From a virus: a stretch of 23,569 nucleotides of DNA. Positions 1 to 7,400 of this stretch are shown here, piece by piece (the first letter of the stretch is position 1; each line of letters opens with the position of its first letter). Location: the IMG/VR virus record IMGVR_UViG_3300036791_000271, positions 1 through 23,569 of that record; one strand, given 5' to 3'. The translations under genes were made by a program, and so were the position numbers. The notes under the pieces were generated by a model. That model did not search any database. It saw only the letters and a list, made by a program, of their open reading frames with translations, and was not told the origin of the DNA.

Positions 1-75
1 TACATGCACGATGTTGCCACAGGCAAGCGTCGTCCAGTGGATAAAAAGGAGTTCGAACATGGCGTGGCTGGATAG
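1..75 (+). CDS. C-terminal end of an upstream phage gene (partial)
   Basis: Frame 1 is open from the window edge to a TAG at 73-75. It encodes about 24 residues (YMHDVATGKRRPVDKKEF and onward). The composition, with a T-G-K-R stretch followed by charged residues, looks like real coding sequence. The reading frame overlaps the start of the next gene by 17 bases, in line with the tight packing elsewhere on this strand. By position, just before a scaffold-like gene, it could be the end of a portal or another head gene, but the fragment is too short to assign. The start lies outside the window. Confidence 0.45.
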   Translation, partial: YMHDVATGKRRPVDKKEFEHGVAG

Positions 76-805
76 TGTCAAAGCGAAGAAGGAAGCTGAA
101 GAAGCAAAAAGACCAGAGAGACTGAGAGGAAAATCAGATGAAGACATACTCAAAGAAATCCAAGAAGCCGAAGGTTTCAAAAAGAAGTTCGAAGAAAGCG
201 AAGCAGCTCGACAGCGGGATAATGAAGAAGTTCGGAAAGTAACAACACAGTTCGAGGAACTCAAGCGATCCCTCAATGAAGCTGAAGCTCGTAGACAGCC
301 GGCACGTGAGCCAGACGAGCTAGCTAACTTCATCGAGGATCCTGACAGAGCCTTTACACAACGCGTCGCTCCTGTAGCAGCCGCAACTGTGGCTAACTCT
401 GCCATTACGGCCCGTATTCTGGCTCAACAGATACTCGATAATAACGACCTCACCTCCGGTGGCAAGAACATGGACGGACGGCTCTTCCGAGCTTGGGGTA
501 TGGAAATCGACGGTGAGTCGAGGAAGTATCAAGCGGCTCAGCTCACATCTCCGCAGGCGTGGGTCGGCATCTTCTACTACCTCAAAGGCTTACATGCCGA
601 TGAGTTACGGGATAAGGATGTTGTGAAGAAGAAGTATAACTTCCTCGAACCAGCATCTACAGAAGGTGCTCGACCCCCGGAAGGGAAGCCGAAGTCCGCG
701 GATGAGGAACTCACTGACGCTGAGAAGCACGTAGCGGATAAGATGAACGTCACCTACGAGAACTATCGAAAGCGTAAGAAGGCCATGCAGTTCATTAATA
801 CTTAA
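59..805 (+). CDS. Scaffold-like head assembly protein
   Basis: This 248-residue protein starts at the ATG at 59, chosen because an AAGGA at 46-50 lies 8 bases upstream. An in-frame ATG at 11 has no such site and lies inside the previous gene. The first 85 or so residues are dense in Lys, Glu and Arg and look like a long helix or coiled coil. An alanine-rich middle follows, then a mixed region with aromatic residues (FYYLKGLHADEL), and the C-terminus is charged again. Size, charge and position just before the capsid genes match phage scaffolding proteins, which guide capsid assembly and then leave the head. There is no sequence motif that proves this, and it could be another head-associated protein. 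The scaffold role is inferred from context. Confidence 0.45.
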   Translation: MAWLDSVKAKKEAEEAKRPERLRGKSDEDILKEIQEAEGFKKKFEESEAARQRDNEEVRKVTTQFEELKRSLNEAEARRQPAREPDELANFIEDPDRAFTQRVAPVAAATVANSAITARILAQQILDNNDLTSGGKNMDGRLFRAWGMEIDGESRKYQAAQLTSPQAWVGIFYYLKGLHADELRDKDVVKKKYNFLEPASTEGARPPEGKPKSADEELTDAEKHVADKMNVTYENYRKRKKAMQFINT

Positions 806-820
806 CTTCAGGAGATTAAG

Positions 821-1453
821 ATGCCAGATCCGACTCAACCAGCTATCACATCGAAGAACTTCACTGCCGCTCCAACTCCTCCGAAGCCGCCGGTCGTCCA
901 AAACGAAGTGGCTATCCCCTACGAGCAAATCGTAGCGAAGCCACTTCGTGCCCCTAATTTCACCAACCTGAAGCATCGTAACCCAAACATGAGTCTATAC
1001 TGGGGAAACCGTGCGGTCGGCGAAAAAGAGTCCACGATGCGCTACGACCAGCTTCTCTCGATGGGTTTCGTACCAGCGAAACCACAGGACGTTTTGCTTG
1101 CAAGCGGCGAAGCTTGTCCCCCTTCGCTGCAAAGAGATGGACGTGTTATGTACGGAGATCTCATCTTGCTTATGATCTCCCGAACCGACTACGTTGGACA
1201 GATCAAATGGAACGAGCAGAGTGCTCGTCTACGCGTCAAGAAGCCCGGTGTTACCATCGAAACAGGTAACTCACAAGACGTTATGACAGCCTCAGAGCTA
1301 GTCAAAGATACGAACGATGCTCGCAAGGGTATGACTGCAGCAGCGTTCCCTAGAAAAGTTTCGACGTACGTGCCTGCTCTTGCGGAAACGGACGCGAAAA
1401 CAGCCGATAACTCGGGACCGGAGACTGATTTTAATCTGGCCTCGAAAGGCTGA
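821..1453 (+). CDS. Unknown head-region protein
   Basis: This is a 210-residue protein with a good ribosome binding site (CAGGAG at 809-814, 6 bases before the ATG). The N-terminal 40 residues are proline-rich (APTPPKPPVV). The central region (about 55-125) looks like a compact folded domain with YWGNRAVGEKESTMRYDQLL and the acidic-hydrophobic stretch YGDLILLMISR. The C-terminus is polar and probably flexible. There is no signal peptide or membrane segment. It sits 15 bases after the scaffold-like gene and before the decoration-like and capsid genes, so it is probably part of the head or of head assembly. I do not recognise a family. Confidence 0.6.
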   Translation: MPDPTQPAITSKNFTAAPTPPKPPVVQNEVAIPYEQIVAKPLRAPNFTNLKHRNPNMSLYWGNRAVGEKESTMRYDQLLSMGFVPAKPQDVLLASGEACPPSLQRDGRVMYGDLILLMISRTDYVGQIKWNEQSARLRVKKPGVTIETGNSQDVMTASELVKDTNDARKGMTAAAFPRKVSTYVPALAETDAKTADNSGPETDFNLASKG

Positions 1454-1475
1454 GTAAAAGCCCCAATTCGCTAAG

Positions 1476-1482
1476 AAAGGAG
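1476..1482 (+). promoter_or_regulatory. Ribosome binding site deciding a TTG start
   Basis: AAAGGAG lies 7 bases before the TTG at 1490. No ATG or GTG in the same frame is as well placed, so this site decides that the following gene starts with TTG. Confidence 0.7.
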
Positions 1483-1489
1483 TACTCGT

Positions 1490-2068
1490 TTGGCTTCAAA
1501 TGAAATCCACTCGGTCCAGACCGTTTCTGGGAACCAGGCCAGGATGCGTCGGATCATTGAAGAAGCAGCGCAAGTGTTTTTGGCGGGAACTCCTGTGCAG
1601 ATAGCCGCCGGTGACGGGGGCTTGAAGGCATGGGACGGAGCGACATTAACGAATGCGATTGCTGGTTTCTCCAAGGAGGCAGCTAACAACCTCGCTGCAC
1701 TTGGCGTCGTTCCATCGGCTGCTGTGAACCCAAATCCACAGCTAGGCTTCGGATCGGTGCCATTTGAAGTGTCGGCTCAGAACATCGCTAGGCCGCCCTT
1801 CAGAGATGGTCGTATCGAATTTGAAACAGCATCTATAGACACCATCTTCTCAGGACAGGTTGGACCTGCTCAGACAGCTTTAGCAACCGACGTCGGCCTT
1901 CAGTACGGGTGTACCAAGGACGGCGATAACCACTGGTTCGTCGACAAAACCAAGACTGGTGTTAACGCGGTAGTCCAGATAGTTAAACTAGACCCGCTTG
2001 ACCAGTCTGCAACCCCGCGCGGAGTGTACTTTATAGTACTCCCCGCAGCGGCGCAGATAGTGGCGTGA
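1490..2068 (+). CDS. Putative capsid decoration protein
   Basis: This 192-residue protein starts at TTG. Residues about 34-68 carry the pattern G-T-P-V-Q, a glycine-rich turn, K-A-W-D-G-A-T and A-I-A-G-F-S-K-E-A. That pattern resembles head decoration proteins, where a small beta-barrel ends in a G-I-S/A-x-E turn. The rest alternates Gly/Ala-rich strands and ends in a hydrophobic strand (GVYFIVLPAAAQIVA). There is no signal peptide. The gene lies directly before the major capsid gene, the usual place for a decoration or head-stabilising protein. It would sit on the outside of the capsid. The family match is by pattern only, and it could be a different minor head protein. Confidence 0.5.
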   Translation: MASNEIHSVQTVSGNQARMRRIIEEAAQVFLAGTPVQIAAGDGGLKAWDGATLTNAIAGFSKEAANNLAALGVVPSAAVNPNPQLGFGSVPFEVSAQNIARPPFRDGRIEFETASIDTIFSGQVGPAQTALATDVGLQYGCTKDGDNHWFVDKTKTGVNAVVQIVKLDPLDQSATPRGVYFIVLPAAAQIVA

Positions 2069-2080
2069 GGTGAACTGAAC

Positions 2081-3034
2081 ATGACAATGGTACGTGGGCA
2101 GTTCTCTCAACTAATGGCTCCGGGATTGCATGATGAATTCGTGCATTGGCTTGACCTCCTGCAACGCGACGAGGAATATAGCCACGTCTTTCACGTCGAA
2201 GGATCGAAAATGGCGTATGAAGACGAAGCCGAGTTCGCCGGGCTACCGCCACTCATCGAGAAGCCGGAAGGCGAATCCATCTCTTACACAGATGCGATTC
2301 AAGGTGGTACAAAGCGGTATCTCCACCTGACCTACGGCCTCGGTGTCCGCTGCTCGTTCGAGCTGTACGAAGACGACCAGTATAACATCATCAACCAGGT
2401 TCCTCGTGCCCTAGCAAGGAGCGCACACTTTGTCAAAGAGCAACAGGCTTTCAACGTCTTTAACCTTGGATTTACTACGGTTACTACGACTGACGGTCTC
2501 TCCCTCTTCAACACTGCACACCCGCTTCTCGGCGGTCCTGCTGCTACTTCTATTGCCCCTGGTGTTGGTTCAATCATTACTGCTCCGGGTACGTACCCGA
2601 ACAGACCGACACCGGACATCGACCTAAGTTTCACTGGAATCCAGTTGATGGTAAACTTCTTCGAGAGGCTGCCTGACTCGCAAGGCCTCCCGGTTACCAT
2701 TAAGCCCAGAACTGTTATGATTCCACCTGAACTCAAGTGGATCGCTCGTGAGATCCTAGGTTCGCCTCATAAGCCGTACACGTCAGATAATGAAATCAAC
2801 GCTGTGCTAGCAGAGGACCTACAGTACTTCGTATGTCACTACCTGACTAGTGCGAGCGCTTGGTTCGTTATCGCTGACAAGATGGCTCACAGACTGAAGT
2901 TCTTCAACCGTCACGAGCTAGATGAGGACTTCGCGGACGACTTCGACACACGCTCTATCAAGCAAGTCAGCTTCATGCGCATCAGCACTGGAGCGACTGT
3001 ATGGGAAGGGACCTGGGGTTCGAACGGGCCGTAG
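2081..3034 (+). CDS. Major capsid protein, Mu gpT-like
   Basis: This 317-residue protein should form the capsid shell. The ATG at 2081 is preceded by GAGGTG at 2067-2072; a second ATG at 2087 is too far from that site. The layout matches the Mu-like major head subunit gpT family with the HK97 fold. In order it shows an N-terminal arm (GLHDEFVHWLDLL), then Y-G-L-G-V-R-C-S-F-E with an E-D-D pair, R-A-L-A-R-S-A-H-F-V-K-E-Q-Q-A-F-N, and the L-F-N-T-A-H-P-L loop near residue 145. Later it has K-P-R-T-V-M-I-P-P-E-L and the helix after it, S-D-N-E-I-N-A-V-L with L-Q-Y-F-V, and the C-terminal strand W-F-V-I-A-D. The length fits the family. It is flanked by decoration-like and zinc-ribbon genes. Confidence 0.78.
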   Translation: MTMVRGQFSQLMAPGLHDEFVHWLDLLQRDEEYSHVFHVEGSKMAYEDEAEFAGLPPLIEKPEGESISYTDAIQGGTKRYLHLTYGLGVRCSFELYEDDQYNIINQVPRALARSAHFVKEQQAFNVFNLGFTTVTTTDGLSLFNTAHPLLGGPAATSIAPGVGSIITAPGTYPNRPTPDIDLSFTGIQLMVNFFERLPDSQGLPVTIKPRTVMIPPELKWIAREILGSPHKPYTSDNEINAVLAEDLQYFVCHYLTSASAWFVIADKMAHRLKFFNRHELDEDFADDFDTRSIKQVSFMRISTGATVWEGTWGSNGP

Positions 3035-3038
3035 AACG

Positions 3039-3302
3039 ATGCCTAATCAGTCACATAGCGGAATACACGGCGATCCCTGGCATCGGTGCGACCGGTGCGG
3101 GAAAGACTGGCACACGTCCAAGTTGCGTCGACAGTCAGGGCTCGCCCGTGGTATTCTGGTATGTCCTAAGTGTTGGGATAATCCAATGACGTTCAATCGG
3201 GACTATCTTATACAAGAAGTTTTGTCGTTCGGCGCCGATCAGGAGATGCAGGTTGCAGATATACTCAAGCAGCCGATAAACTCCGAAGACGACGAGCGCT
3301 AA
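3039..3302 (+). CDS. Small zinc-ribbon protein
   Basis: This 87-residue protein starts at an ATG only 4 bases after the capsid stop, so its translation is probably coupled to the capsid gene. No strong ribosome binding site is visible. It has two cysteine pairs, C-D-R-C near residue 16 and C-P-K-C near residue 41, spaced as in a zinc ribbon, with a basic stretch between them (HTSKLRRQSG). The C-terminal half is acidic and helical. Small zinc-ribbon proteins of this kind occur beside phage head genes, but their job is not settled. It may bind nucleic acid or be a minor structural protein. Confidence 0.65.
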   Translation: MPNQSHSGIHGDPWHRCDRCGKDWHTSKLRRQSGLARGILVCPKCWDNPMTFNRDYLIQEVLSFGADQEMQVADILKQPINSEDDER

Positions 3303-3307
3303 TTTTA

Positions 3308-3374
3308 AGGTGCCTCGCTGAGGTTTCTAACACTTCAGGGGCTTGATTGTGTAGAATCGAGGCATGAGGCACCT
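3308..3374 (+). other. Intergenic long-range stem-loop
   Basis: AGGTGCCTC at 3308-3316 pairs perfectly with GAGGCACCT at 3366-3374, giving a 9-bp stem around a loop of about 49 bases. The left arm can instead fold locally (CCTC-GCT-GAGG at 3313-3323). The right arm is itself partly palindromic (GAGG-CA-CCTC). No clear T-run follows the right arm. The element lies in the 98-base gap between the head genes and the next group. It could be a weak terminator, an mRNA stabiliser or a regulatory switch. Confidence 0.45.
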
Positions 3375-3400
3375 CAGTTTATGGAGAAAGGAGTAGTTTA

Positions 3401-3805
3401 ATGGGAGCACTTAGTAACCTCGGTTTCGGTTCATCGCTGCACTTCCCTTACGGAGTGATTCAGAATCCGGTAGCGGCTCCAGGAGCTGCGGACGTCATTC
3501 CGGTATCCTCAGGAGTTGTTTTCGTTACAAGAGCTGGTGTGAACGCAATGACGCTCGCACTACCGAAGGCTGGTGTATACCCTTCAGGTAATGCGCAGTC
3601 ACTTGGCGACCCTCGAGACGACGGTAAAGAGCTTACTATCGTGTCTACGACAGCCTTTGCTCACACTATCACAACTCCAACGAATGGGATTAACAAAACC
3701 CTTCACCTTCTCACCTTCGCCGCGGCTGTAGGCAACTGGGTTCAACTCATATCCTTCGGCGGGACGTGGTACGTCACGGGACTTCTCGGCGTAACTATAT
3801 CCTAA
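3401..3805 (+). CDS. Beta-rich phage structural protein
   Basis: This 134-residue protein has a clear ribosome binding site (AAAGGAG, 7-8 bases before the ATG). The composition is rich in Val, Thr, Gly and Ala with regularly alternating hydrophobic residues, as expected of a beta-sandwich or beta-barrel. The C-terminal half contains N-G-I-N-K-T-L-H-L-L-T-F-A-A-A-V-G-N-W and ends in a strand with G-G-T-W-Y-V. That pattern is seen in phage proteins of unknown function near head and tail genes. It has no signal peptide, membrane segment or catalytic motif. Its place directly after the head module suggests a head-surface or head-fibre protein. Confidence 0.55.
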   Translation: MGALSNLGFGSSLHFPYGVIQNPVAAPGAADVIPVSSGVVFVTRAGVNAMTLALPKAGVYPSGNAQSLGDPRDDGKELTIVSTTAFAHTITTPTNGINKTLHLLTFAAAVGNWVQLISFGGTWYVTGLLGVTIS

Positions 3806-3816
3806 GGGGGGAGACA

Positions 3817-4107
3817 ATGGCAAACGATATATCAGCACGCCCGTGGTTTATCGACACGGCAGGTGTAGGAATCATCTTCCAACCTCAGGTGTACATCAAG
3901 TTCCTCGAGGTTGTCGGCGGTGCTGCCGGATCTATCGGTGGTACTGAGGCTGACGTCAGGGACAGAAACAATAAGTCCATCGTGATGTCACTCTACCAGA
4001 CAGCGAATGCTGGTGAGGTGCAGACATTTAACATAGAAAACTGGTTCGAGGGACTCATCGTAGCTACCCTCGGTACGGGTGTGACTCTTCGAGTCCACGT
4101 AAAGTGA
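3817..4107 (+). CDS. Small beta-rich structural protein
   Basis: This 96-residue protein starts at the ATG at 3817, which follows a purine-rich AAGGGGGGAG. The longer open frame upstream overlaps the previous gene and lacks a site. The sequence alternates hydrophobic and polar residues with several glycine turns (VVGGAAGSIGG) and ends in a strand (VTLRVHVK). A charged middle (ADVRDRNNKS) looks like an exposed loop. It is probably a small virion component, and no family is recognised. It sits 11 bases after the preceding gene and 6 bases before the next. Confidence 0.55.
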   Translation: MANDISARPWFIDTAGVGIIFQPQVYIKFLEVVGGAAGSIGGTEADVRDRNNKSIVMSLYQTANAGEVQTFNIENWFEGLIVATLGTGVTLRVHVK

Positions 4108-4113
4108 GGCATT

Positions 4114-4431
4114 ATGCTGAAAGGCGTAGATCAAATGGCTGTAGGTTTCAAACAACAGCTCACAAATCTGTCCAGCGCCTGTGACCGCCGTTATCTGACC
4201 CTAGTTATGACCAAGATTATATCTCCTACTAGTGCTACTCTGGTTCCTCAGACTATGATTGACCAAGGTAGAGATGTATGGGACATTACAAATCCTATCT
4301 GGAGGCAGGTGGGAGATATAGCTCAAGTATTTGGTATCTACTGGGGTGGACAGGCGGTCGACAGCAACAACGGAACCGGCACCCCTACGCCTTCGTACTT
4401 CGCGGCTTCTTCTAAAGAAAAGAAGAGTTGA
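4114..4431 (+). CDS. Unknown small virion-region protein
   Basis: This 105-residue protein has a weak GAGG 5 bases before the ATG at 4114. It has a helical N-terminus (MLKGVDQMAVGFKQQLTNL), a central hydrophobic part with D-V-W-D-I-T-N-P-I-W-R-Q-V-G, and a polar, Lys-rich C-terminal tail (AASSKEKKS). No signal peptide or catalytic motif is seen. The stop lies 9 bases before the next gene, so it belongs to the same transcript. The function is unknown. Its position suggests a minor structural or assembly role. Confidence 0.5.
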   Translation: MLKGVDQMAVGFKQQLTNLSSACDRRYLTLVMTKIISPTSATLVPQTMIDQGRDVWDITNPIWRQVGDIAQVFGIYWGGQAVDSNNGTGTPTPSYFAASSKEKKS

Positions 4432-4440
4432 AGAGGGTCA

Positions 4441-5802
4441 ATGTCTCTATTCGGAATACCAAAGTTTGCGGTGCATTCTAACACTACTACCTCTGCACCC
4501 AATGCGACTGTCAACACAAGTCTCAACGACTTGGTCGTTTCGATGTGGGCAGGACAAAACTCTCCGACTGGTGTCACAGACACAATCGGGAATACGTACA
4601 TAGTAACTGGACTTCCAGCGCAGAACGGATTCGGTGCCTTTGAGTTTTTCGCGTACTGTTTATCGAGCATCGGAACAAATCCGTCAAACGTAGTCTCATG
4701 GGCTTTTGGAGCCGCTATTAGCGGTATAGTTTCTGTCTGGAGTGTCCCTAGCGGTGGAGCATCAGTAACGTTCGACGCGCAAGCGAAGCAAATCAGTAAC
4801 GGCGCAGCGAATCCGGCCGTCGTCGCCATGAACACCACTGGAAGCGACGAGATAGTATTCGTCGGAGTATGTAGTGTGACTACAGGAGTCGCTTACACTC
4901 CAGGAGGCGGATTCACACTTAGTAACAACGGTACGTTGGCTCCAGGTATAACAAGTCAGGCCACCGAATTTGGAACGTTCGCTTCTCCTCAAACAGGTAT
5001 CACGCCCGGATTCACAGCTCTCTCTAGCGATTATGCTATCATCGCTTGCGCTTTTAAGGCGTCGGGACTTGGACCAATCGCGAAGGTCTTTAGGATTGTA
5101 GACTTCTCCGCTGGTGTCAAAACAGTAACTTCTCCAGCGATCAGCGTACACACAGGAGATCTCGTCGTTGTTGGGACGTTTGGGCCTGGCGGACCAAGTC
5201 CACCGAACCTAGTACTCTCCGACACAATAGGTAACTCCTATACGCCGATATCACCGGATGGAGTAAATCCTGGAGCTGGTACTCACGCTACTCTTAACTA
5301 CGTCGTCAGTACTGGAACAAATGCGGCGAACGTAGTCTCGGCCACTTGGCTGACTGCTAATGCTATGGCTATCGTCGTCTTCGTCGTACCTCGTACACCG
5401 GGAGCAGTAGTCTCTCTTGATACCAGCGCATTCTTCGGTGGGCTTGCTGTCGCTAACGTTGCGACTTCGAGTTCCTATACTACGACCGGAGTTGACGATC
5501 TCGCATTTGTAGTCGCTGGTGTAGACTTGAGTAATACAGTCACCTTCACGGCTGGGACTAACTTCATACTCGATGGAAGCATCAACAATACTACTTCCAC
5601 TAGCGTTGGATTTGAGCATCAGGCTTACAGCTCTGCTCAGGCTGGTGTGACTGCGACGATCAATACGAGCACAGCTACTCCTCAAGTTGGTATGGCTGTA
5701 GGAGTCTTCAAGTCAGTTGGTGGAAGTATACCTGGATCAGGAGGGAAGGCTCCGTGGGTTTCACCATTGATTAACTCCTCTATTGAGAAAGGGAACGCTT
5801 GA
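4441..5802 (+). CDS. Two-repeat beta-sandwich protein, possible fibre or adhesin
   Basis: This 453-residue protein consists of two homologous units of about 214 residues (roughly 6-209 and 219-424) plus a short polar tail. Each unit has D-L-V-V-x near its start, then D-T-I-G-N-T/S-Y, N-V-V-S in the middle, and a closing strand of the type A-x-x-A-F-K. The composition is Val, Thr, Ser, Gly and Ala with almost no Lys or Glu, typical of beta-sandwich surface domains. The D-T-x-G-N-x-Y pattern recalls Ig-like or concanavalin-like modules in secreted bacterial and phage proteins. It probably decorates the head or forms part of a receptor-binding fibre. No signal peptide is present. Its stop overlaps the TTG start of the ATP-grasp gene by 4 bases (TTGA). 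Confidence 0.55.
   Translation: MSLFGIPKFAVHSNTTTSAPNATVNTSLNDLVVSMWAGQNSPTGVTDTIGNTYIVTGLPAQNGFGAFEFFAYCLSSIGTNPSNVVSWAFGAAISGIVSVWSVPSGGASVTFDAQAKQISNGAANPAVVAMNTTGSDEIVFVGVCSVTTGVAYTPGGGFTLSNNGTLAPGITSQATEFGTFASPQTGITPGFTALSSDYAIIACAFKASGLGPIAKVFRIVDFSAGVKTVTSPAISVHTGDLVVVGTFGPGGPSPPNLVLSDTIGNSYTPISPDGVNPGAGTHATLNYVVSTGTNAANVVSATWLTANAMAIVVFVVPRTPGAVVSLDTSAFFGGLAVANVATSSSYTTTGVDDLAFVVAGVDLSNTVTFTAGTNFILDGSINNTTSTSVGFEHQAYSSAQAGVTATINTSTATPQVGMAVGVFKSVGGSIPGSGGKAPWVSPLINSSIEKGNA
4672..4697 (+). repeat. Copy 1 of a 26-base direct repeat
   Basis: GGAACAAATCCGTCAAACGT and the next 6 bases recur at 5314-5339 with only 3 mismatches. The copies lie 642 bases (214 codons) apart in the same frame. 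They mark equivalent points in the two protein repeats and show that the duplication is still visible in DNA. Confidence 0.75.
5314..5339 (+). repeat. Copy 2 of a 26-base direct repeat
   Basis: This is the partner of 4672-4697: 23 of 26 bases match, in the same reading frame. It encodes the N-A-A-N-V-V-S segment of the second beta-sandwich unit. Confidence 0.75.
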
Positions 5803-7400
5803 AGAAAGTGGGCAAATTCCTCATACTAAGCGACAGCGGCCAAGGCCACGGACTTACGTTGCGTCTAAAGACTGAAGGTCACGAGGCGCAGCTGAAGGTC
5901 TTCGGTTCCGATTACGAAGGTCTGGGTCACGACATCGTCGACTGCGCGTGTGAGTATCTCACAGGAGAAACAGTCGTAGCCGACGGCGTTAGCTTCGGTC
6001 ATGTTTTGGAGAGCTTTCGCGATGCAGGTACGCGGATATTCGGGGGCGGAGTCTTCGCTGATAAACTAGAGACAGACCGCCTCTTAAGCGAGGAGGTGTT
6101 TCGAAACGCGGGCATAAAAACTCCTGATTCACATCGGGCCAATGACTGGGACGACGCAGAAAAAGTAGCGAAGAAATTCGCAAAACTAGGGGGTAAAGTG
6201 GTGCTCAAGCCAGAAGGGGGTTTGAGCGGCGTCGTCCCCTCTCTAGTAGTAGATGGAGAGGAGGAGGTCAAGGATGCAATAGATCACTTTCACCATTCGG
6301 CTGGGAACTCCGAAATTAACATCACCATTCAGGAATATATCAAGGGCGTAGCGGTTTCAACTGAGGGATGGTTCAACGGAGAAAACTGGATTCCTGGTAT
6401 GTTCAACCACACGATAGAGAAGAAGAAGTTCCTCAACTGTGACCTTGGACCTTCGACTGGATGTACCGGAAACCTCGTATGGGCTGCGGACGATGATGAC
6501 GATATTGTGACAGAAACGTTAACAAAGTTAACGGTTACGATGCGAAAGCATAATTACGTCGGGCCAATTGATGTCAACTGTGTTGTAAATGAGGAGGGTA
6601 TATATGCGCTCGAATTCACGCCGCGATTTGGATATGACGCTTTTCCAACTCTTCTTACTTGCCTTTGTGACTTTGATTTTGGTGCTTTCATCGACGATGT
6701 CGCAAGAGGAGATGAGCCGAAGGTTAAACTATCGCCTGGATACGGAGCTGGAATAAGGATAGGAATACCTCCTTGGCCATCAGATACTGAGCATGGAATT
6801 CCAGGCATCGCCCTTCGTGGTTTCAAGGAAGAGGACAAGAAATGGTTCTACCCTTACGAAATGCAGCTCGTAGACGGAGAGCTAAGAAGCTCGCGAGGCT
6901 ACGGACTCTTGGGCGTAGTCAACGGCCACGGCGGAACCCCAGGTGAGGCATTTGCTAGAGCTTACGAAATCTGCTCTCGCTTGCACGCAGTGGACTTACA
7001 ATATCGAACTGATCTGTATTGTGCTTGCATGAAGGATTTCAGGGACCTACGTAGTATATTTGACGGCTACACAGGTGGGTGGCTGGGGGTGGACCTTGAC
7101 GGCACTTTGGCTCATCATAACGGTTGGACTCGTTCTATTGGTGATCCTATCCCTGCTATGGTCAGCAGGGTCAAAAGATGGATTCGGGAGGGCAAAGAGA
7201 TTCGTGTCTTCACTGCGCGAGGGTCGATCGAAGGAGAAGGAGACACAGGTCGATACCAGCAGCTCTGCCGAATCTACGACTGGATCAACGAGCACATCGG
7301 AGAAGCCCTTGAAGTAACACACGAAAAAGATCCTGGAATGATCAGGTTGTATGACGACCGAGTAGTTGAGATAAATAAAAACGAAGGGACGATAGCCTGA
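5799..7400 (+). CDS. PurD-like ATP-grasp ligase fused to a HAD phosphatase-like domain
   Basis: This 533-residue protein starts with TTG at 5799, behind GAAAGGG, and overlaps the previous stop by 4 bases. Residues 1-415 follow the whole layout of phosphoribosylamine-glycine ligase (PurD). They include an N-terminal domain with S-G-Q-G-H-G-L-T, the ATP-grasp lysine at 137 (VVLKPEGG), Q-E-Y-I-K-G with Glu179, and D-L-G-P-S-T-G at 215-221. They also include L-E-F-T-P-R-F-G with Glu272 and Arg276, and a C-terminal domain with A-R-A-Y near 386-389. In PurD the glycine loop reads G-P-N-T-G-G-M-G; here it is G-P-S-T-G-C-T-G. Residues 427-525 are a HAD domain: V-D-L-D-G-T-L-A (Asp432, Asp434), F-T-A-R with Thr472, and Y-D-D-R (Asp519, Asp520). 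PurD joins glycine to phosphoribosylamine using ATP, and HAD enzymes usually remove phosphate. The real substrate here is unknown. The setting between virion genes is odd. Confidence 0.75.
   Translation: MKKVGKFLILSDSGQGHGLTLRLKTEGHEAQLKVFGSDYEGLGHDIVDCACEYLTGETVVADGVSFGHVLESFRDAGTRIFGGGVFADKLETDRLLSEEVFRNAGIKTPDSHRANDWDDAEKVAKKFAKLGGKVVLKPEGGLSGVVPSLVVDGEEEVKDAIDHFHHSAGNSEINITIQEYIKGVAVSTEGWFNGENWIPGMFNHTIEKKKFLNCDLGPSTGCTGNLVWAADDDDDIVTETLTKLTVTMRKHNYVGPIDVNCVVNEEGIYALEFTPRFGYDAFPTLLTCLCDFDFGAFIDDVARGDEPKVKLSPGYGAGIRIGIPPWPSDTEHGIPGIALRGFKEEDKKWFYPYEMQLVDGELRSSRGYGLLGVVNGHGGTPGEAFARAYEICSRLHAVDLQYRTDLYCACMKDFRDLRSIFDGYTGGWLGVDLDGTLAHHNGWTRSIGDPIPAMVSRVKRWIREGKEIRVFTARGSIEGEGDTGRYQQLCRIYDWINEHIGEALEVTHEKDPGMIRLYDDRVVEINKNEGTIA

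Noticed and set aside
11-58. Earlier start of the scaffold-like gene at ATG 11
   Set aside because: The ATG at 59 has a good ribosome binding site, and the upstream codons overlap the end of another gene.
2332-2736. Minus-strand open frame of 134 codons
   Set aside because: It lies entirely inside the major capsid gene and has no family pattern or start signal.
4338-4838. Minus-strand open frame of 166 codons
   Set aside because: It runs antisense across two well-supported plus-strand genes, has no recognisable motif and lacks a good start site.
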